A DNA stretch of 64,000 bases, taken from NCBI RefSeq assembly GCF_001598695.1, contig NZ_BCZK01000012.1, positions 147,992-211,991 of the forward strand, read 5' to 3'. Numbering within the stretch: the first letter of the stretch is position 1; each line of letters opens with the position of its first letter. The translations under genes were made by a program, and so were the position numbers. This stretch comes from Klebsiella oxytoca NBRC 105695 (lineage in GTDB: Bacteria; Pseudomonadota; Gammaproteobacteria; Enterobacterales; Enterobacteriaceae). Below, one piece after another: positions 18,942 through 27,588 of the stretch. Under the pieces are notes generated by a model. The model saw only the letters and a list, made by a program, of their open reading frames with translations, made no database searches and had not been told where the DNA came from.

Positions 18942-20186
18942 ATGTTGCAATGGATGACCCGTTTTTTCGCCCGCCATTCCGCCACGCTGTTCTTCCCGGC
19001 GGCGCTGATCCTGTATGACTTTGCCGCCTATCTGACCACCGACCTTATTCAACCGGGGATTATCCACGTTGTGCGCGATTTTGACGCCGACGTGGCGCTG
19101 GCTCCCGCCTCGGTCAGTCTGTATATGGCCGGTGGCATGGCGCTACAGTGGCTGCTCGGGCCGCTCTCCGATCGTATCGGCCGCCGTCCGGTGCTGCTCA
19201 CCGGCGCGCTGATCTTTACCCTGGCCTGCGTAGCGACCCTGTTCACCACCTCAATGGAGCAGTTCCTCGCGGCGCGCTTTGTTCAGGGCACCAGCATCTG
19301 CTTTATCGCCACGGTCGGCTACGTCACCGTGCAGGAGGCATTCGGCCAGACAAAAGCCATTAAGCTGATGGCGATTATTACCTCGATCGTGCTGATCGCG
19401 CCGATCATTGGTCCGCTTTCCGGCGCCGCGTTGATGCATTTCGTGCACTGGAAGGTGCTGTTCGGGATCATTGCGGCGATGGGGTTTATTGCCTGGCTGG
19501 GTCTGCTGCTGAACATGCCGGAAACCGTCCGGCGCGGCGACGTTCCCTTCAGCGCCAGCGGCGTACTGCGCGATTTTCGCAATGTCTTCCGCAACCGCAT
19601 TTTCCTGTTCGGCGCCGCCACGCTCTCGCTCAGCTATATACCGCTAATGAGCTGGGTTGCGGTCTCGCCGGTTATCCTGATTGACGACGGCGGACTGACC
19701 ACCGCCGAGTTTGCCTGGACCCAGGTACCGGTCTTCAGCGCAGTGATTATTGCCAACCTGTCGGTAGCGCGCTGGGTCAAAGACCCTACCCGCCCGCGCT
19801 TTATCTGGCGCGCGGTGCCCATCCAGATGACCGGGCTGGCGATCCTGATCCTCGGCAACCTGCTGTGGCCGCACGTCTGGCTGTGGTCGGTGATCGGCAC
19901 CTGCTTTTACGCTTTCGGCATTGGCCTGATCTTCCCGACGCTGTTCCGCTTTACCCTGTTTTCCAACGATCTGCCAAAGGGCACCGTTTCCGCGTCGCTG
20001 AATATCGTGATCCTCAGCGTCAGCGCACTTTCTATCGAAGCGGCGCGCTGGCTGTGGTTTAACGGCGGCAGGCTGCCGTTCCATCTGCTGGGGGTAACGG
20101 CAGGGATCGCGGCCGCGTGCTGTCTGGCGGGGCTGTTAAGCCGGATACGCCAGCGTCCCGAAGCCATGCTGGCACAGCAGGAGTAG
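18942..20186 (+). CDS. mdtM: MdtM multidrug/H+ antiporter (MFS, DHA1)
   Basis: Proton-driven efflux pump of the major facilitator superfamily (E. coli YjiO). It exports several drugs and, in E. coli, also bile salts and alkali cations. About 414 residues with 12 predicted membrane segments. The family signature [18 protein letters not shown] lies between segments 2 and 3, and there is strong identity to E. coli MdtM ([40 protein letters not shown]). The ATG at 18942 is chosen because AGGAG lies just upstream; the longer TTG-initiated version has no ribosome site. The gap to yjiN (214 bp) shows no other gene. Confidence 0.95.
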   Translation: MLQWMTRFFARHSATLFFPAALILYDFAAYLTTDLIQPGIIHVVRDFDADVALAPASVSLYMAGGMALQWLLGPLSDRIGRRPVLLTGALIFTLACVATLFTTSMEQFLAARFVQGTSICFIATVGYVTVQEAFGQTKAIKLMAIITSIVLIAPIIGPLSGAALMHFVHWKVLFGIIAAMGFIAWLGLLLNMPETVRRGDVPFSASGVLRDFRNVFRNRIFLFGAATLSLSYIPLMSWVAVSPVILIDDGGLTTAEFAWTQVPVFSAVIIANLSVARWVKDPTRPRFIWRAVPIQMTGLAILILGNLLWPHVWLWSVIGTCFYAFGIGLIFPTLFRFTLFSNDLPKGTVSASLNIVILSVSALSIEAARWLWFNGGRLPFHLLGVTAGIAAACCLAGLLSRIRQRPEAMLAQQE

Positions 20187-20195
20187 CGAAAGGCG

Positions 20196-20837
20196 CTACT
20201 CCACGGTCCAGGCTTCGCTGAAGCTCTCGTCGGCGAACAGCTCCGTCAGGCCGCTGATCTGTTTCAGACGCAGCACCTCATCAGCATCCATACCGAGCTC
20301 TTCGCCGATGCGCCGATCGTCCCAGCCCTGACGATGTAAATCGCGGACGATATCGGACATCGCCGCGATCTGGTGTTTACCCCTGGCGCGATTATGGCGA
20401 ATAGTGGCGGCGATACGCTCTTTCTGCCCCTCGCGCTCGGCATTGATAAGCGTCACCGGGAGATAACCATGCAGACGCCGGCTCAGCTCCGGGCGGCTCT
20501 TCCCAATCAGGTGGCGATGAAAACCATCCACCACCAGGTGCCGTCGCTGCTGGCGAGCCACCACTACCGGTTGGGTAAAACCATCCAGTTCGATAGATCG
20601 TTCCAGAAGCTTTTTTTCCACCGTCGCCATCACGTTCGGATTGTAGTCATTCGCCTCAACCGTTTTGGCTTCAACCCACAGCACGCAGTCCACCGGCTCG
20701 CGGCAGAACGGGCTGTGCTGGTGGATCAGGCTCTTCAGCTCGTTAATCGCTTTGATTTTCAGGTCAACATCGTCAAACGACTCGAGATATTCAATCACTG
20801 TCTTAGCCACATCCGGTGACATCAGAGCGTCCTCCAC
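20196..20837 (-). CDS. ybdM: ParB/sulfiredoxin-fold protein, IbrB/YbdM-like
   Basis: ParB-like protein of 213 residues, similar to E. coli YbdM and to IbrB of immunoglobulin-binding E. coli strains. The N-terminal region is followed by the ParB/Srx core (VEANDYNPNVM, ELDGFTQPVVVARQ, HLVVDGFHRHLIGK) and a C-terminal helix-turn-helix-like part (RRIGEELGMDADEVLRLKQISG). IbrB with IbrA was described as activating eib genes, but no eib-like gene is visible here. It overlaps the upstream ybdN/ibrA-like gene by 16 bp, so the two are translationally linked. Confidence 0.88.
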   Translation of the reverse strand: MEDALMSPDVAKTVIEYLESFDDVDLKIKAINELKSLIHQHSPFCREPVDCVLWVEAKTVEANDYNPNVMATVEKKLLERSIELDGFTQPVVVARQQRRHLVVDGFHRHLIGKSRPELSRRLHGYLPVTLINAEREGQKERIAATIRHNRARGKHQIAAMSDIVRDLHRQGWDDRRIGEELGMDADEVLRLKQISGLTELFADESFSEAWTVE

Positions 20838-22033
20838 TCTTTACGTTTGTTACTCATCAGTCGACAGTAGCGCTCATAGTGCTTAGGCTGCGTCGGGCTG
20901 AACGACAGCATCCGGCACCAGAAATCGTTTTTCAGCAGCGTCTTACAGATGCGGCGCCATGAAGGGATATCGCGATAGCCGAGATCTTTTTCCTGCTCAT
21001 CGGGGATATCGTCGGGAAACCCGCGGGTCTGGTACCAGTGCAGATAAATAGCGATTTTATTACGGTAATGCTCGGCGGTTTTTTCCGGCATGCTGTCGAG
21101 CAGAAAGAGCGCGTACTCGCGCCAGCTAAAATGCGCCGGTTTGCGGATTTTGGTCTTCAGCGCAAAGTAGTCGCCGCTGGCGTTGGCATAAATCGCACCG
21201 CTGTGCGCGCCGCATACGCGTCGGCACATCCGCTCCCAGGTCTCCGGCTCAAGAATGTGATACAGCCACAGCCCGCGCCGCTGCTCGGGGCCGAAGGGTT
21301 CGCAGACGCGCATATTTTTTAGCGGCACCCCGGCGCGATACATCAGGTCATAAAGCGGGTTGTAGGGGAGTCGTGACTTATGATTAAAGATCCAGATGTC
21401 GCGGGTCCGCCAGTCATAAAGGGGATAGCAGGTATAGCTAAATCCCTCCGGCGAGGCGGTCGTCCACGGCTTATCTTCCTCAAAGCGCAGTTTGGTCTGC
21501 GAGGTAAGCGCCATGTAGCGATGCAGCGACTCGTCGGTGCGGATGCCGATAAGCGAAGCAAGACTTCTACCCGCGGCCAGCCAGTGGGAAAAGGCCGGAA
21601 TAAACGCTTCAAAGGTCATTTCCGGCTGATAAAAAGGAAAAAAACCGGCATCGGTGATGGCATCCTCGGGCGGCTGCCTCACCCATTCAACCCCGGCCCG
21701 CCAGGCGACCCATTCCGGCTCATGCTGCGATACGCCGCTCACCGTCGTCATCGGCAGCGCCACCCAATAGAAGCGGCTCACCACATCCTGATAGCGCTCT
21801 TTCATATTTTGCACGTGCTGGATGGTTAATAAATACTGCGCCTCCCAGTCCACGAACAGCACCGCAAATTTTTTCCCTTTTTTACGCGCAACGGCTGCCG
21901 CCAGATGAAATAATACCGTCGAATCTTTACCGCCGGAAAAAGATAAACAGACCTGCTCGAAGGTATCAAATACCCAATCCAGGCGCATCAGAGCAGCGTC
22001 AAAAACATTCATATCCAGTTTTACGCGTTTCAT
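20822..22033 (-). CDS. ybdN: PP-loop (PAPS reductase-like) ATPase, DUF3440, IbrA/YbdN-like
   Basis: Adenosine-nucleotide alpha-hydrolase of the phosphoadenosine phosphosulfate reductase fold, 403 residues, matching E. coli YbdN/IbrA. The PP-loop motif SFSGGKDSTVLFHL (near residue 33) is intact. Downstream are FVDWEAQY, the GIRTDES motif and a C-terminal DUF3440 region with several Cys residues. It pairs with the ParB-like gene through a 16-bp overlap. The chemistry is unknown; related PP-loop plus ParB-fold pairs occur in DNA-modification and defence contexts, which is only suggestive. The start has no strong ribosome site. Confidence 0.88.
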   Translation of the reverse strand: MKRVKLDMNVFDAALMRLDWVFDTFEQVCLSFSGGKDSTVLFHLAAAVARKKGKKFAVLFVDWEAQYLLTIQHVQNMKERYQDVVSRFYWVALPMTTVSGVSQHEPEWVAWRAGVEWVRQPPEDAITDAGFFPFYQPEMTFEAFIPAFSHWLAAGRSLASLIGIRTDESLHRYMALTSQTKLRFEEDKPWTTASPEGFSYTCYPLYDWRTRDIWIFNHKSRLPYNPLYDLMYRAGVPLKNMRVCEPFGPEQRRGLWLYHILEPETWERMCRRVCGAHSGAIYANASGDYFALKTKIRKPAHFSWREYALFLLDSMPEKTAEHYRNKIAIYLHWYQTRGFPDDIPDEQEKDLGYRDIPSWRRICKTLLKNDFWCRMLSFSPTQPKHYERYCRLMSNKRKEWRTL

Positions 22034-22256
22034 CCTTCACCCCTGATAAATGAATCGCCGTCAGAATGTACTTATAGAAAAAATCCGTAAGCCAGATAAC
22101 CTGAAAACAGGTCTATAGATTATTCATCCAGATACCGCATGCTGAAAAAAGGCGAGCGCAACTAAATGTTATTCACACCATGAAAAACATGTTATCTCAT
22201 TTAAATTCATGAAGTTATGAGAATCGCTCTTATTGTCTTCATTTTAACGAGAATAC

Positions 22257-22272
22257 TGTGATCTCAGTCACA
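22257..22272. promoter_or_regulatory. Perfect CRP site before the DUF2164-yjiM-yjiL cluster
   Basis: TGTGATCTCAGTCACA matches TGTGA-N6-TCACA exactly. It lies in the 370-bp divergent gap between ybdN and the DUF2164 gene, 134 bp before the latter's ATG. A TATAAT hexamer at 22357-22362 is a candidate -10 box. The arrangement suggests carbon-source control of one or both flanking operons. The rest of the gap is AT-rich with no gene. Confidence 0.72.
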
Positions 22273-22405
22273 ATTAGCTCCTGAGCGATTTAATCAACCT
22301 CCTTCGTTATGGCCAAAAACATCACGCCATATCACAACTGACTCCCCGCGATCGGATATAATCAGCAGCCCTGTTTAACCGTAACAATATTGATTAAGGA
22401 ACGCT

Positions 22406-22645
22406 ATGAGCGATATAGATCTCAGCCCGCCGCAACGCGATCTGCTACGCGAAAAGCTGTATAAATACTGCCAGGAGAATTTTGAACTGGAACTGGAGCA
22501 ATTTGACGCGGAATTTTTTGTCGACTTTATCGCGAAAGAGCTGGGTCCAATGTTTTATAACGCCGGGATTGATGCGGCCATCGCCACCCACCTTGCATGG
22601 AGCGATCGAATTCAGGAAGAGATGGATCTGAAAAAAGTCTATTAG
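22406..22645 (+). CDS. DUF2164 family small protein
   Basis: A 79-residue acidic cytosolic protein of the DUF2164 family, with the characteristic region LREKLYKYCQENFELELEQFDAEFFVDFIAKELGPMFYNAGIDAA. The function is unknown. The ribosome site AAGGA lies 5-6 bp upstream of the ATG. It precedes yjiM by 82 bp, and a TATAAT at 22680-22685 in that gap could give yjiM its own promoter, so co-transcription is likely but not certain. Confidence 0.85.
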   Translation: MSDIDLSPPQRDLLREKLYKYCQENFELELEQFDAEFFVDFIAKELGPMFYNAGIDAAIATHLAWSDRIQEEMDLKKVY

Positions 22646-22727
22646 CGGAAGATCAATAAATACCCATACAAAATGTGGCTATAATGCGACCTCTTTCATC
22701 ATCTCCCGTGTACGGGGAAGGAAAATC

Positions 22728-23879
22728 ATGTCGCTTATCACCGATCTACCCGCCATTTTTGACCACTTCTCTTCAGCCCGCCAGCAGGGTTTCCTCACGG
22801 TCATGGAGCTTAAAGAGCAAAATATTCCGCTGGTTGGCACCTACTGCACCTTTATGCCGCAGGAGATCCCGTTGGCCGCGGGCGCGGTGGTGGTGTCGCT
22901 GTGTTCCACCTCCGACGAGACGATTGAAGAGGCCGAAAAGGATCTGCCGCGCAACCTCTGTCCGCTGATAAAAAGCAGCTACGGTTTTGGCAAGACCGAC
23001 AAATGCCCCTACTTCTACTTTTCCGACCTCGTGGTGGGCGAAACCACCTGCGATGGCAAAAAGAAAATGTATGAATACATGGCTGAATTCAAAGCCGTAC
23101 ATGTGATGCAGCTGCCGAACAGCGCCAGCGATGATGCCTCGCGAGCGCTGTGGAAAGCGGAAATCCTGCGCCTGCAAAAGGCGGTGGAAGATCGCTTTGG
23201 TACGCCGATCACCGAAGCCGCCCTGCGCGACGCGATTATCCTCAAGAACCGCGAAAGGCGGGCGCTGGCGAACTTTTATCGCGTCGGCCAGCTCAATCCG
23301 CCCGCGCTCAGCGGTAGCGATATTTTAAAAGTGGTCTACGGTGCGACCTTTCGCTTCGATAAAGCGGCGCTAATCGATGAACTCAACGGCATGGCCGATC
23401 GGGTGCGTCTGCAGTGGCAAGAGGGGAAACGGCTGGAGGCGCGGCCGCGTATTCTGATCACCGGCTGCCCAATCGGCGGGGCGGCGGAAAAAGTGGTGAA
23501 GGCCATTGAAGACAACGGCGGCTGGGTGGTCGGTTTTGAAAACTGCACCGGCGCGAAAGCCACCGAGCGCTGCGTGGAGGAGACTGGCGACGTTTACGAC
23601 GCCCTGACCGATAAGTATCTCGCTATCGGCTGCTCCTGCATCTCGCCGAACGACCAGCGCCTGGATCTGCTCAGCCAGATGGTGGACGAGTATCAGGCAG
23701 ACGGCGTGGTGGATGTTATTTTGCAGGCCTGCCATACCTATGCGGTGGAATCGCTGGCGATAAAACGCCACGTGCGCCAGCAGCACAACATCCCCTACAT
23801 CGCCATTGAGACCGACTATTCGACGGCGGATATCGGTCAGCTCAGCACCCGCGTGGCGGCCTTCATTGAGATGCTTTAG
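22728..23879 (+). CDS. yjiM: YjiM, 2-hydroxyacyl-CoA dehydratase-like double-cubane cluster protein
   Basis: Iron-sulfur reductase component of 383 residues, the same length as E. coli YjiM. It belongs to the 2-hydroxyglutaryl-CoA dehydratase D-component/BcrC-HgdB family; related proteins carry an [8Fe-9S] double-cubane cluster and reduce small substrates at low potential. Conserved Cys-containing motifs are visible: GTYCTFMPQE, TDKCPYFYFSD, GETTCDGKKKM, ENCTGAK and IGCSCISPN. The physiological substrate is unknown. The activator YjiL follows 8 bp downstream. GGAAGGA precedes the ATG. Confidence 0.92.
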   Translation: MSLITDLPAIFDHFSSARQQGFLTVMELKEQNIPLVGTYCTFMPQEIPLAAGAVVVSLCSTSDETIEEAEKDLPRNLCPLIKSSYGFGKTDKCPYFYFSDLVVGETTCDGKKKMYEYMAEFKAVHVMQLPNSASDDASRALWKAEILRLQKAVEDRFGTPITEAALRDAIILKNRERRALANFYRVGQLNPPALSGSDILKVVYGATFRFDKAALIDELNGMADRVRLQWQEGKRLEARPRILITGCPIGGAAEKVVKAIEDNGGWVVGFENCTGAKATERCVEETGDVYDALTDKYLAIGCSCISPNDQRLDLLSQMVDEYQADGVVDVILQACHTYAVESLAIKRHVRQQHNIPYIAIETDYSTADIGQLSTRVAAFIEML

Positions 23880-23887
23880 GAGCGCGC

Positions 23888-24655
23888 GTGACAGTTACCG
23901 TAGGGATTGATTCCGGATCGACCGCCACCAAAGGCATCCTGCTCGACGACGGCGTGATTCAGCGCCGCTTTCTCTGCCCGACGCCGTTTCGCCCCGCCGA
24001 CGCCATCGTTGAGGCGTGGGAAACGCTCCGCGCTGGGCTAAGCGAGCCCCCCTTTTTAACCTTAACCGGCTACGGACGCCAGCTGGTGGATTTCGCCGAT
24101 AAGCAGGTCACCGAGATCTCGTGCCACGGACTCGGCGCACGCCTGCTGGCCCCGCAGACTCGCACGGTCATCGATATCGGCGGCCAGGACAGTAAGGTTA
24201 TCCAGCTGGACGAGGCGGGTAATCTGACTGATTTCCTGATGAATGATAAATGCGCGGCGGGCACCGGGCGCTTCCTGGAGGTGATTTCGCGTACGCTGGG
24301 GGCCAGCGTCGAGCAGCTCGACAGCATCACCGATGGTATTGAGCCCCATGCGATTACCAGCATGTGTACGGTATTTGCCGAATCGGAGGTCATTAGCCTG
24401 CGTTCGGCCGGGGTGCCGCCGGAGGCGATCCTCGCCGGGGTGATCAACGCCATGGCCCGACGCAGCGCCAATTTTATCGGCCGTCTGTCGGCACAGGGCC
24501 CGCTGCTGTTTACCGGCGGCGTCAGCCACTGCGCGTCCTTCGCGCGGAGGCTGGAGGGGCACGTGGGTATGGAGGTACAGACGCATCCCGACGCACAGTT
24601 TGCCGGGGCGATCGGCGCGGCGCTGATCGGTTTACGTCAGAGGAGCCGCCGGTGA
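23888..24655 (+). CDS. yjiL: YjiL, BadF/BadG/HgdC-type ATP-dependent activator
   Basis: ATP-hydrolysing reductase (archerase) that injects electrons into its partner YjiM; 255 residues, as in E. coli. It has the ASKHA nucleotide fold with GIDSGSTATKG at the N-terminus and DIGGQDSKVI. The two cysteines that bridge a [4Fe-4S] cluster between subunits lie in NDKCAAGTGRFLE and SMCTVFAESEVISL. The start is GTG at 23888, with AGGAG just upstream. It overlaps the next gene by 4 bp (GTGA), indicating coupling. Confidence 0.93.
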   Translation: MTVTVGIDSGSTATKGILLDDGVIQRRFLCPTPFRPADAIVEAWETLRAGLSEPPFLTLTGYGRQLVDFADKQVTEISCHGLGARLLAPQTRTVIDIGGQDSKVIQLDEAGNLTDFLMNDKCAAGTGRFLEVISRTLGASVEQLDSITDGIEPHAITSMCTVFAESEVISLRSAGVPPEAILAGVINAMARRSANFIGRLSAQGPLLFTGGVSHCASFARRLEGHVGMEVQTHPDAQFAGAIGAALIGLRQRSRR

Positions 24656-24906
24656 CGGAATATCTGTTTTTATTTCACTCAACGGTGGGGGTGGTGCGAA
24701 TGCGCAAAGCCCTGCAGGCGGCGGGCATGACCTTCCGGGTGAAGGACATTCCGCGCCAGCTGCGCGGCGGCTGCGGGCTTTGCATCTATCTGAGCTGTGA
24801 GCCGGGCGAAGAGCAGAGGTGGATTCTCCCCGGCCAGACGGAAGCTCTGTTTCGCGTGGCCGGGGATGATTATCAGCTGCTGGCTCAGTTTCCGCAGCAG
24901 GCGTAA
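24652..24906 (+). CDS. DUF3343 protein (putative Se/S carrier-like)
   Basis: An 84-residue protein of the DUF3343 family, starting at GTG in a GTGA overlap with yjiL. The motif RGGCGLCIYLSC holds three cysteines. DUF3343 members are annotated as putative selenium/sulfur carriers and are found beside low-potential reductase systems. A role in maturing or supplying YjiM/YjiL is an inference from the coupling. It is the last gene of the cluster; the next gene is convergent. Confidence 0.82.
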   Translation: MTEYLFLFHSTVGVVRMRKALQAAGMTFRVKDIPRQLRGGCGLCIYLSCEPGEEQRWILPGQTEALFRVAGDDYQLLAQFPQQA

Positions 24907-25010
24907 CCAGGGCGTGAATCATCGCCCGGCGGCGTACAGCGAGCGCAATCACCGTTTGTATGCCGGGTACCGCCCGGCGTGAAACGAGCGCAAGGTCGGG
25001 ATTTATCCTC
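24907..25010. repeat. REP-like inverted sequences between converging genes
   Basis: The 104-bp gap contains GCCCGGCGGCGTACAGCGAG and a second GCCCGGCGTGAAACGAGCGC copy with matching neighbours, resembling dispersed palindromic units found between convergent genes. No gene or clear intrinsic terminator is visible. Confidence 0.4.
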
Positions 25011-26114
25011 TCATCCCAGCAGCTGGCGAATGCAGGATTTAAACACCCGCACGCCATCCGCCAGCGCGGCGCGATCGAAGTGCATCTCCGGATGATGCAG
25101 CCCCGGCAGCAGGTCGCAGCCCAGCCCCCAGAACCCGCCCTTCACCTGTGGACGCAGGCGCAGGTAGTGGAAAAAGTCCTCGCTGCCCGGCGTACTCTTC
25201 GCTGCCGTTAAGCCGGCTTCGCCAAACGTTTCCCGAATCGCCTGGCTGACGATAGCCGTGGCCTGTTCATCGATAATCGCGGCAGGCATCTCCTTGACGA
25301 TCTGGATATCGACGGTGGCGCCGTAAGCGGCCGCGCTACTCTCTATCGCCCGTACCACCCGCTCTTTCAGCATCGCCATACCGTCATTTTCCGCGCTACG
25401 CAGATCCCAGCACACGTGCGCTTTCGCCGGCACCGAGTTGGTTACCCCCGCATCGCACAGGAAGCGAGTCGCTTTTGCGCTCCAGGTCAGCGAAGGCGCC
25501 AGATGAATGCCGTTTACCGCCTGCACCGCGTGCGACGCGGCATCCAGCGCGTTAACGCCCAGATGAGGCCGGGCGGCATGCGCGGCTTTGCCGTGAAAGT
25601 CGGCCATCACCGTCGCCGAGGCGGAGTAGTACATCGCCGGCGCCGCCTTGCCCTTCGGACACTCCTCCAGCGGCCTGAGGTGGAAGCCGAACAGCATCTC
25701 CACGTCGTCCAGCACACCCGCTTCCGTCAGCGCGATCGCCCCTGTACCCAGCTCTTCGGCAGGCTGAAAGAGTATTTTCAGCTTCCCGCGTTTTACCAGC
25801 CCCTCGGCGAGGATCTCTTCCGCGGCGGTCAACACCACCGAAGAGTGTCCGTCATGGCCACAGGTATGGCGAGCCTCCAGATGGCCATCAATCATATGGC
25901 CCAGCGCATCCATATCCGCCCGCAGCGCCACGACCGGCCCCGGCTTACCGCTATCCAGCAGCGCAACAATACCGGTGGTACCGCCGACGTTGCGTTGCAC
26001 CTGAAACCCCGCGGCTTCTAATGCATCGCCGATGTATGCCGACGTTTTGTACTCCTCAAAGCCCAGTTCAGGAATTTGGTGCAGATAATTGAAATGCTCT
26101 AAAGTTCGCGACAC
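25011..26114 (-). CDS. M20-family amidohydrolase/aminoacylase
   Basis: Zinc-dependent hydrolase of the M20D peptidase/amidohydrolase family (hippurate hydrolase, IAA-amino acid hydrolase type), 367 residues from the GTG at 26114. That start follows AAGGAG and avoids a long overlap with the upstream gene; a longer reading frame to 26207 has no support. Metal-ligand motifs include ALRADMDALG, the HTCGHDGHSSVVL motif, QPAEELGTG and, near the C-terminus, GSEDFFHYL. It follows YjiH/YjiG-like membrane proteins, occupying the place that isoaspartyl dipeptidase iadA has in E. coli. This suggests uptake and hydrolysis of an N-acyl amino acid or dipeptide-like compound. Confidence 0.9.
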   Translation of the reverse strand: MSRTLEHFNYLHQIPELGFEEYKTSAYIGDALEAAGFQVQRNVGGTTGIVALLDSGKPGPVVALRADMDALGHMIDGHLEARHTCGHDGHSSVVLTAAEEILAEGLVKRGKLKILFQPAEELGTGAIALTEAGVLDDVEMLFGFHLRPLEECPKGKAAPAMYYSASATVMADFHGKAAHAARPHLGVNALDAASHAVQAVNGIHLAPSLTWSAKATRFLCDAGVTNSVPAKAHVCWDLRSAENDGMAMLKERVVRAIESSAAAYGATVDIQIVKEMPAAIIDEQATAIVSQAIRETFGEAGLTAAKSTPGSEDFFHYLRLRPQVKGGFWGLGCDLLPGLHHPEMHFDRAALADGVRVFKSCIRQLLG

Positions 26115-26134
26115 GTTTGACTCCTTGCCTTCTA

Positions 26135-26602
26135 TTATGCAATCACGCGCATGACCAGCATGGCGATGACGGCATTGATAATGCTCACCGCCATCAGCAG
26201 CGGCCAATATTTTTTCGGGACATCCGCCACGCCGAGCAGGCGCCCCATGTACTGAAGCTGCGACCCCATAAGGAAAATCGCCGGGATCAGAATCGTGATA
26301 TCCGCCACGTTGAGGGTGCCTTTGCTCAACAGGCTCACCGCCACGCCGGTTCCCGCCGAGGCGGAAAGCCAGGAGGTCAGCAGCACGGTAATCGCTTCGC
26401 CCGGCAGGCCGAACAGGCCCATCAGCGGCGCGCAGACGTGGCCGATTATCTGCATCACGCCGAGCAAATTCAGCATCTCGGCGATCACGTAAGCCATTAA
26501 TACATTCGGCATCAGATTGTTGATGGCGATATTAAATCCTTTACGCGCGCCGATAACGAAAATATCGAACGGGTTACTGGAGACTTTTGCCGAATTATTC
26601 AT
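26135..26602 (-). CDS. yjiG: YjiG-like inner-membrane protein (spore maturation B/nucleoside-recognition family)
   Basis: Hydrophobic protein of about 155 residues, homologous but not identical to E. coli YjiG (NLMPNVLMAYVIAE, FGLPGEAITVLLTSWLSASAG, YWPLLMAVSIINAVIAMLVM). The family contains nucleoside-recognition-like membrane domains. The ATG at 26602 is used; a TTG at 26608 is better spaced from AAAGG and also possible. It overlaps the yjiH end by a few bases and is followed 20 bp later by the M20 hydrolase. YjiH and YjiG probably form a two-part permease for the hydrolase substrate. Confidence 0.85.
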   Translation of the reverse strand: MNNSAKVSSNPFDIFVIGARKGFNIAINNLMPNVLMAYVIAEMLNLLGVMQIIGHVCAPLMGLFGLPGEAITVLLTSWLSASAGTGVAVSLLSKGTLNVADITILIPAIFLMGSQLQYMGRLLGVADVPKKYWPLLMAVSIINAVIAMLVMRVIA

Positions 26603-27278
26603 TTTCAAAATCGCCTTTATAAGCAGTATTCAGTACCAGACGGGTGATTGCCGCGCCGACGAATTTCAGCACAAACATTAATAGCAGCGGAATAATGATA
26701 GGAATGGTTAACGAAGCGAAAAGCGCTGAACCAATCGAGAAATAGTTATTTATCAGACCGGCGCCGGAATATTGCCAGGCCCCCATAATGACCAGATCCT
26801 TACGGTTTATTTTCTTGCTGTCATACAGCTCTTTGGTTAGCGCAGCACCAGCATCGGTACTCTGTAAATCGGTAATCAGCGCCAGTCCGGTATAACCCGG
26901 GATCCCGAGCAGCGGGCGCAGCAGCGGCGTCAGCAGTTTGTGCGCGGCGCGAATCGCGCCGTAATGGGTAAATATCTCCAGCAGCCCCAGCGCCAGCATC
27001 ACCGTGGGCACCAGCGATAGCGCAAACAGAAAACCGGCCTTGGCGCTGATGCCGCCGCTGCCGATAAAGGTGTTGGTTTCCGGCGTTTTCATGGTGCCGA
27101 ACGCACCGCCGAGAGTGGTAAAGTCAAATGCCCCCAGCCAGGCCATCCCCTCCACTTTAAACAGCAGCCCGGAGAAAACTAATAATACGATGACCAGTGA
27201 AATCCAGGCCCCGGGCCCGACTTTCCACTCATTTGTCGTTTCGTCGGAGGAACATTCCAACGTTTTATTTTCACTCAT
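26595..27278 (-). CDS. yjiH: YjiH-like inner-membrane protein
   Basis: Inner-membrane protein of 227 residues, the length of E. coli YjiH, with several hydrophobic segments (WISLVIVLLVFSGLLF, LFALSLVPTVMLALGLLEIF) and the conserved GYTGLALITDLQSTDAGAAL region of the nucleoside-recognition/Gate domain. First gene of the yjiH-yjiG-M20 operon. It is divergent from a LysR-type regulator with 310 bp between them, the usual setting for LysR control. The function is unproven; transport of a peptide-like or acylated amino acid is an inference. Confidence 0.87.
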   Translation of the reverse strand: MSENKTLECSSDETTNEWKVGPGAWISLVIVLLVFSGLLFKVEGMAWLGAFDFTTLGGAFGTMKTPETNTFIGSGGISAKAGFLFALSLVPTVMLALGLLEIFTHYGAIRAAHKLLTPLLRPLLGIPGYTGLALITDLQSTDAGAALTKELYDSKKINRKDLVIMGAWQYSGAGLINNYFSIGSALFASLTIPIIIPLLLMFVLKFVGAAITRLVLNTAYKGDFENE

Positions 27279-27553
27279 ACCCTGTCCTCACATAATGAAA
27301 TGTTAGTGCGATTGTTTGCAATTTGAAATTATGTCAATTTATTGTTATTCAAATTTATTATTTCGGCTGATAAGCTTTTCCATATTCCCTCAGTCAGTAC
27401 CATCACGATTTCTTATTCTTCGACTTCCTGAGCCTTGCAAACTTAATAGCAAGCCGGGAATAAGCGATGAGATTTTTCCTCCCTGCCAGTTTTTGTCCGA
27501 ATTACGATTATCTATAACTCGTCGGGATGATAAATACCTGTGAAAGGGTGTTA

Positions 27554-27574
27554 TTGTTGACCTGAGGTCAACAA
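27554..27574. promoter_or_regulatory. 21-bp perfect palindrome just before a LysR gene
   Basis: Arms TTGTTGACCT (27554-27563) and AGGTCAACAA (27565-27574) are perfect inverted copies around a single central G. The element ends 14 bp before the LysR-type start codon, in the divergent gap with yjiH. It has the size and symmetry of an operator for a dimeric regulator, probably for autoregulation of the LysR gene or control by another repressor. Confidence 0.65.
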
Positions 27575-27588
27575 AGGAGTGAGAAACG

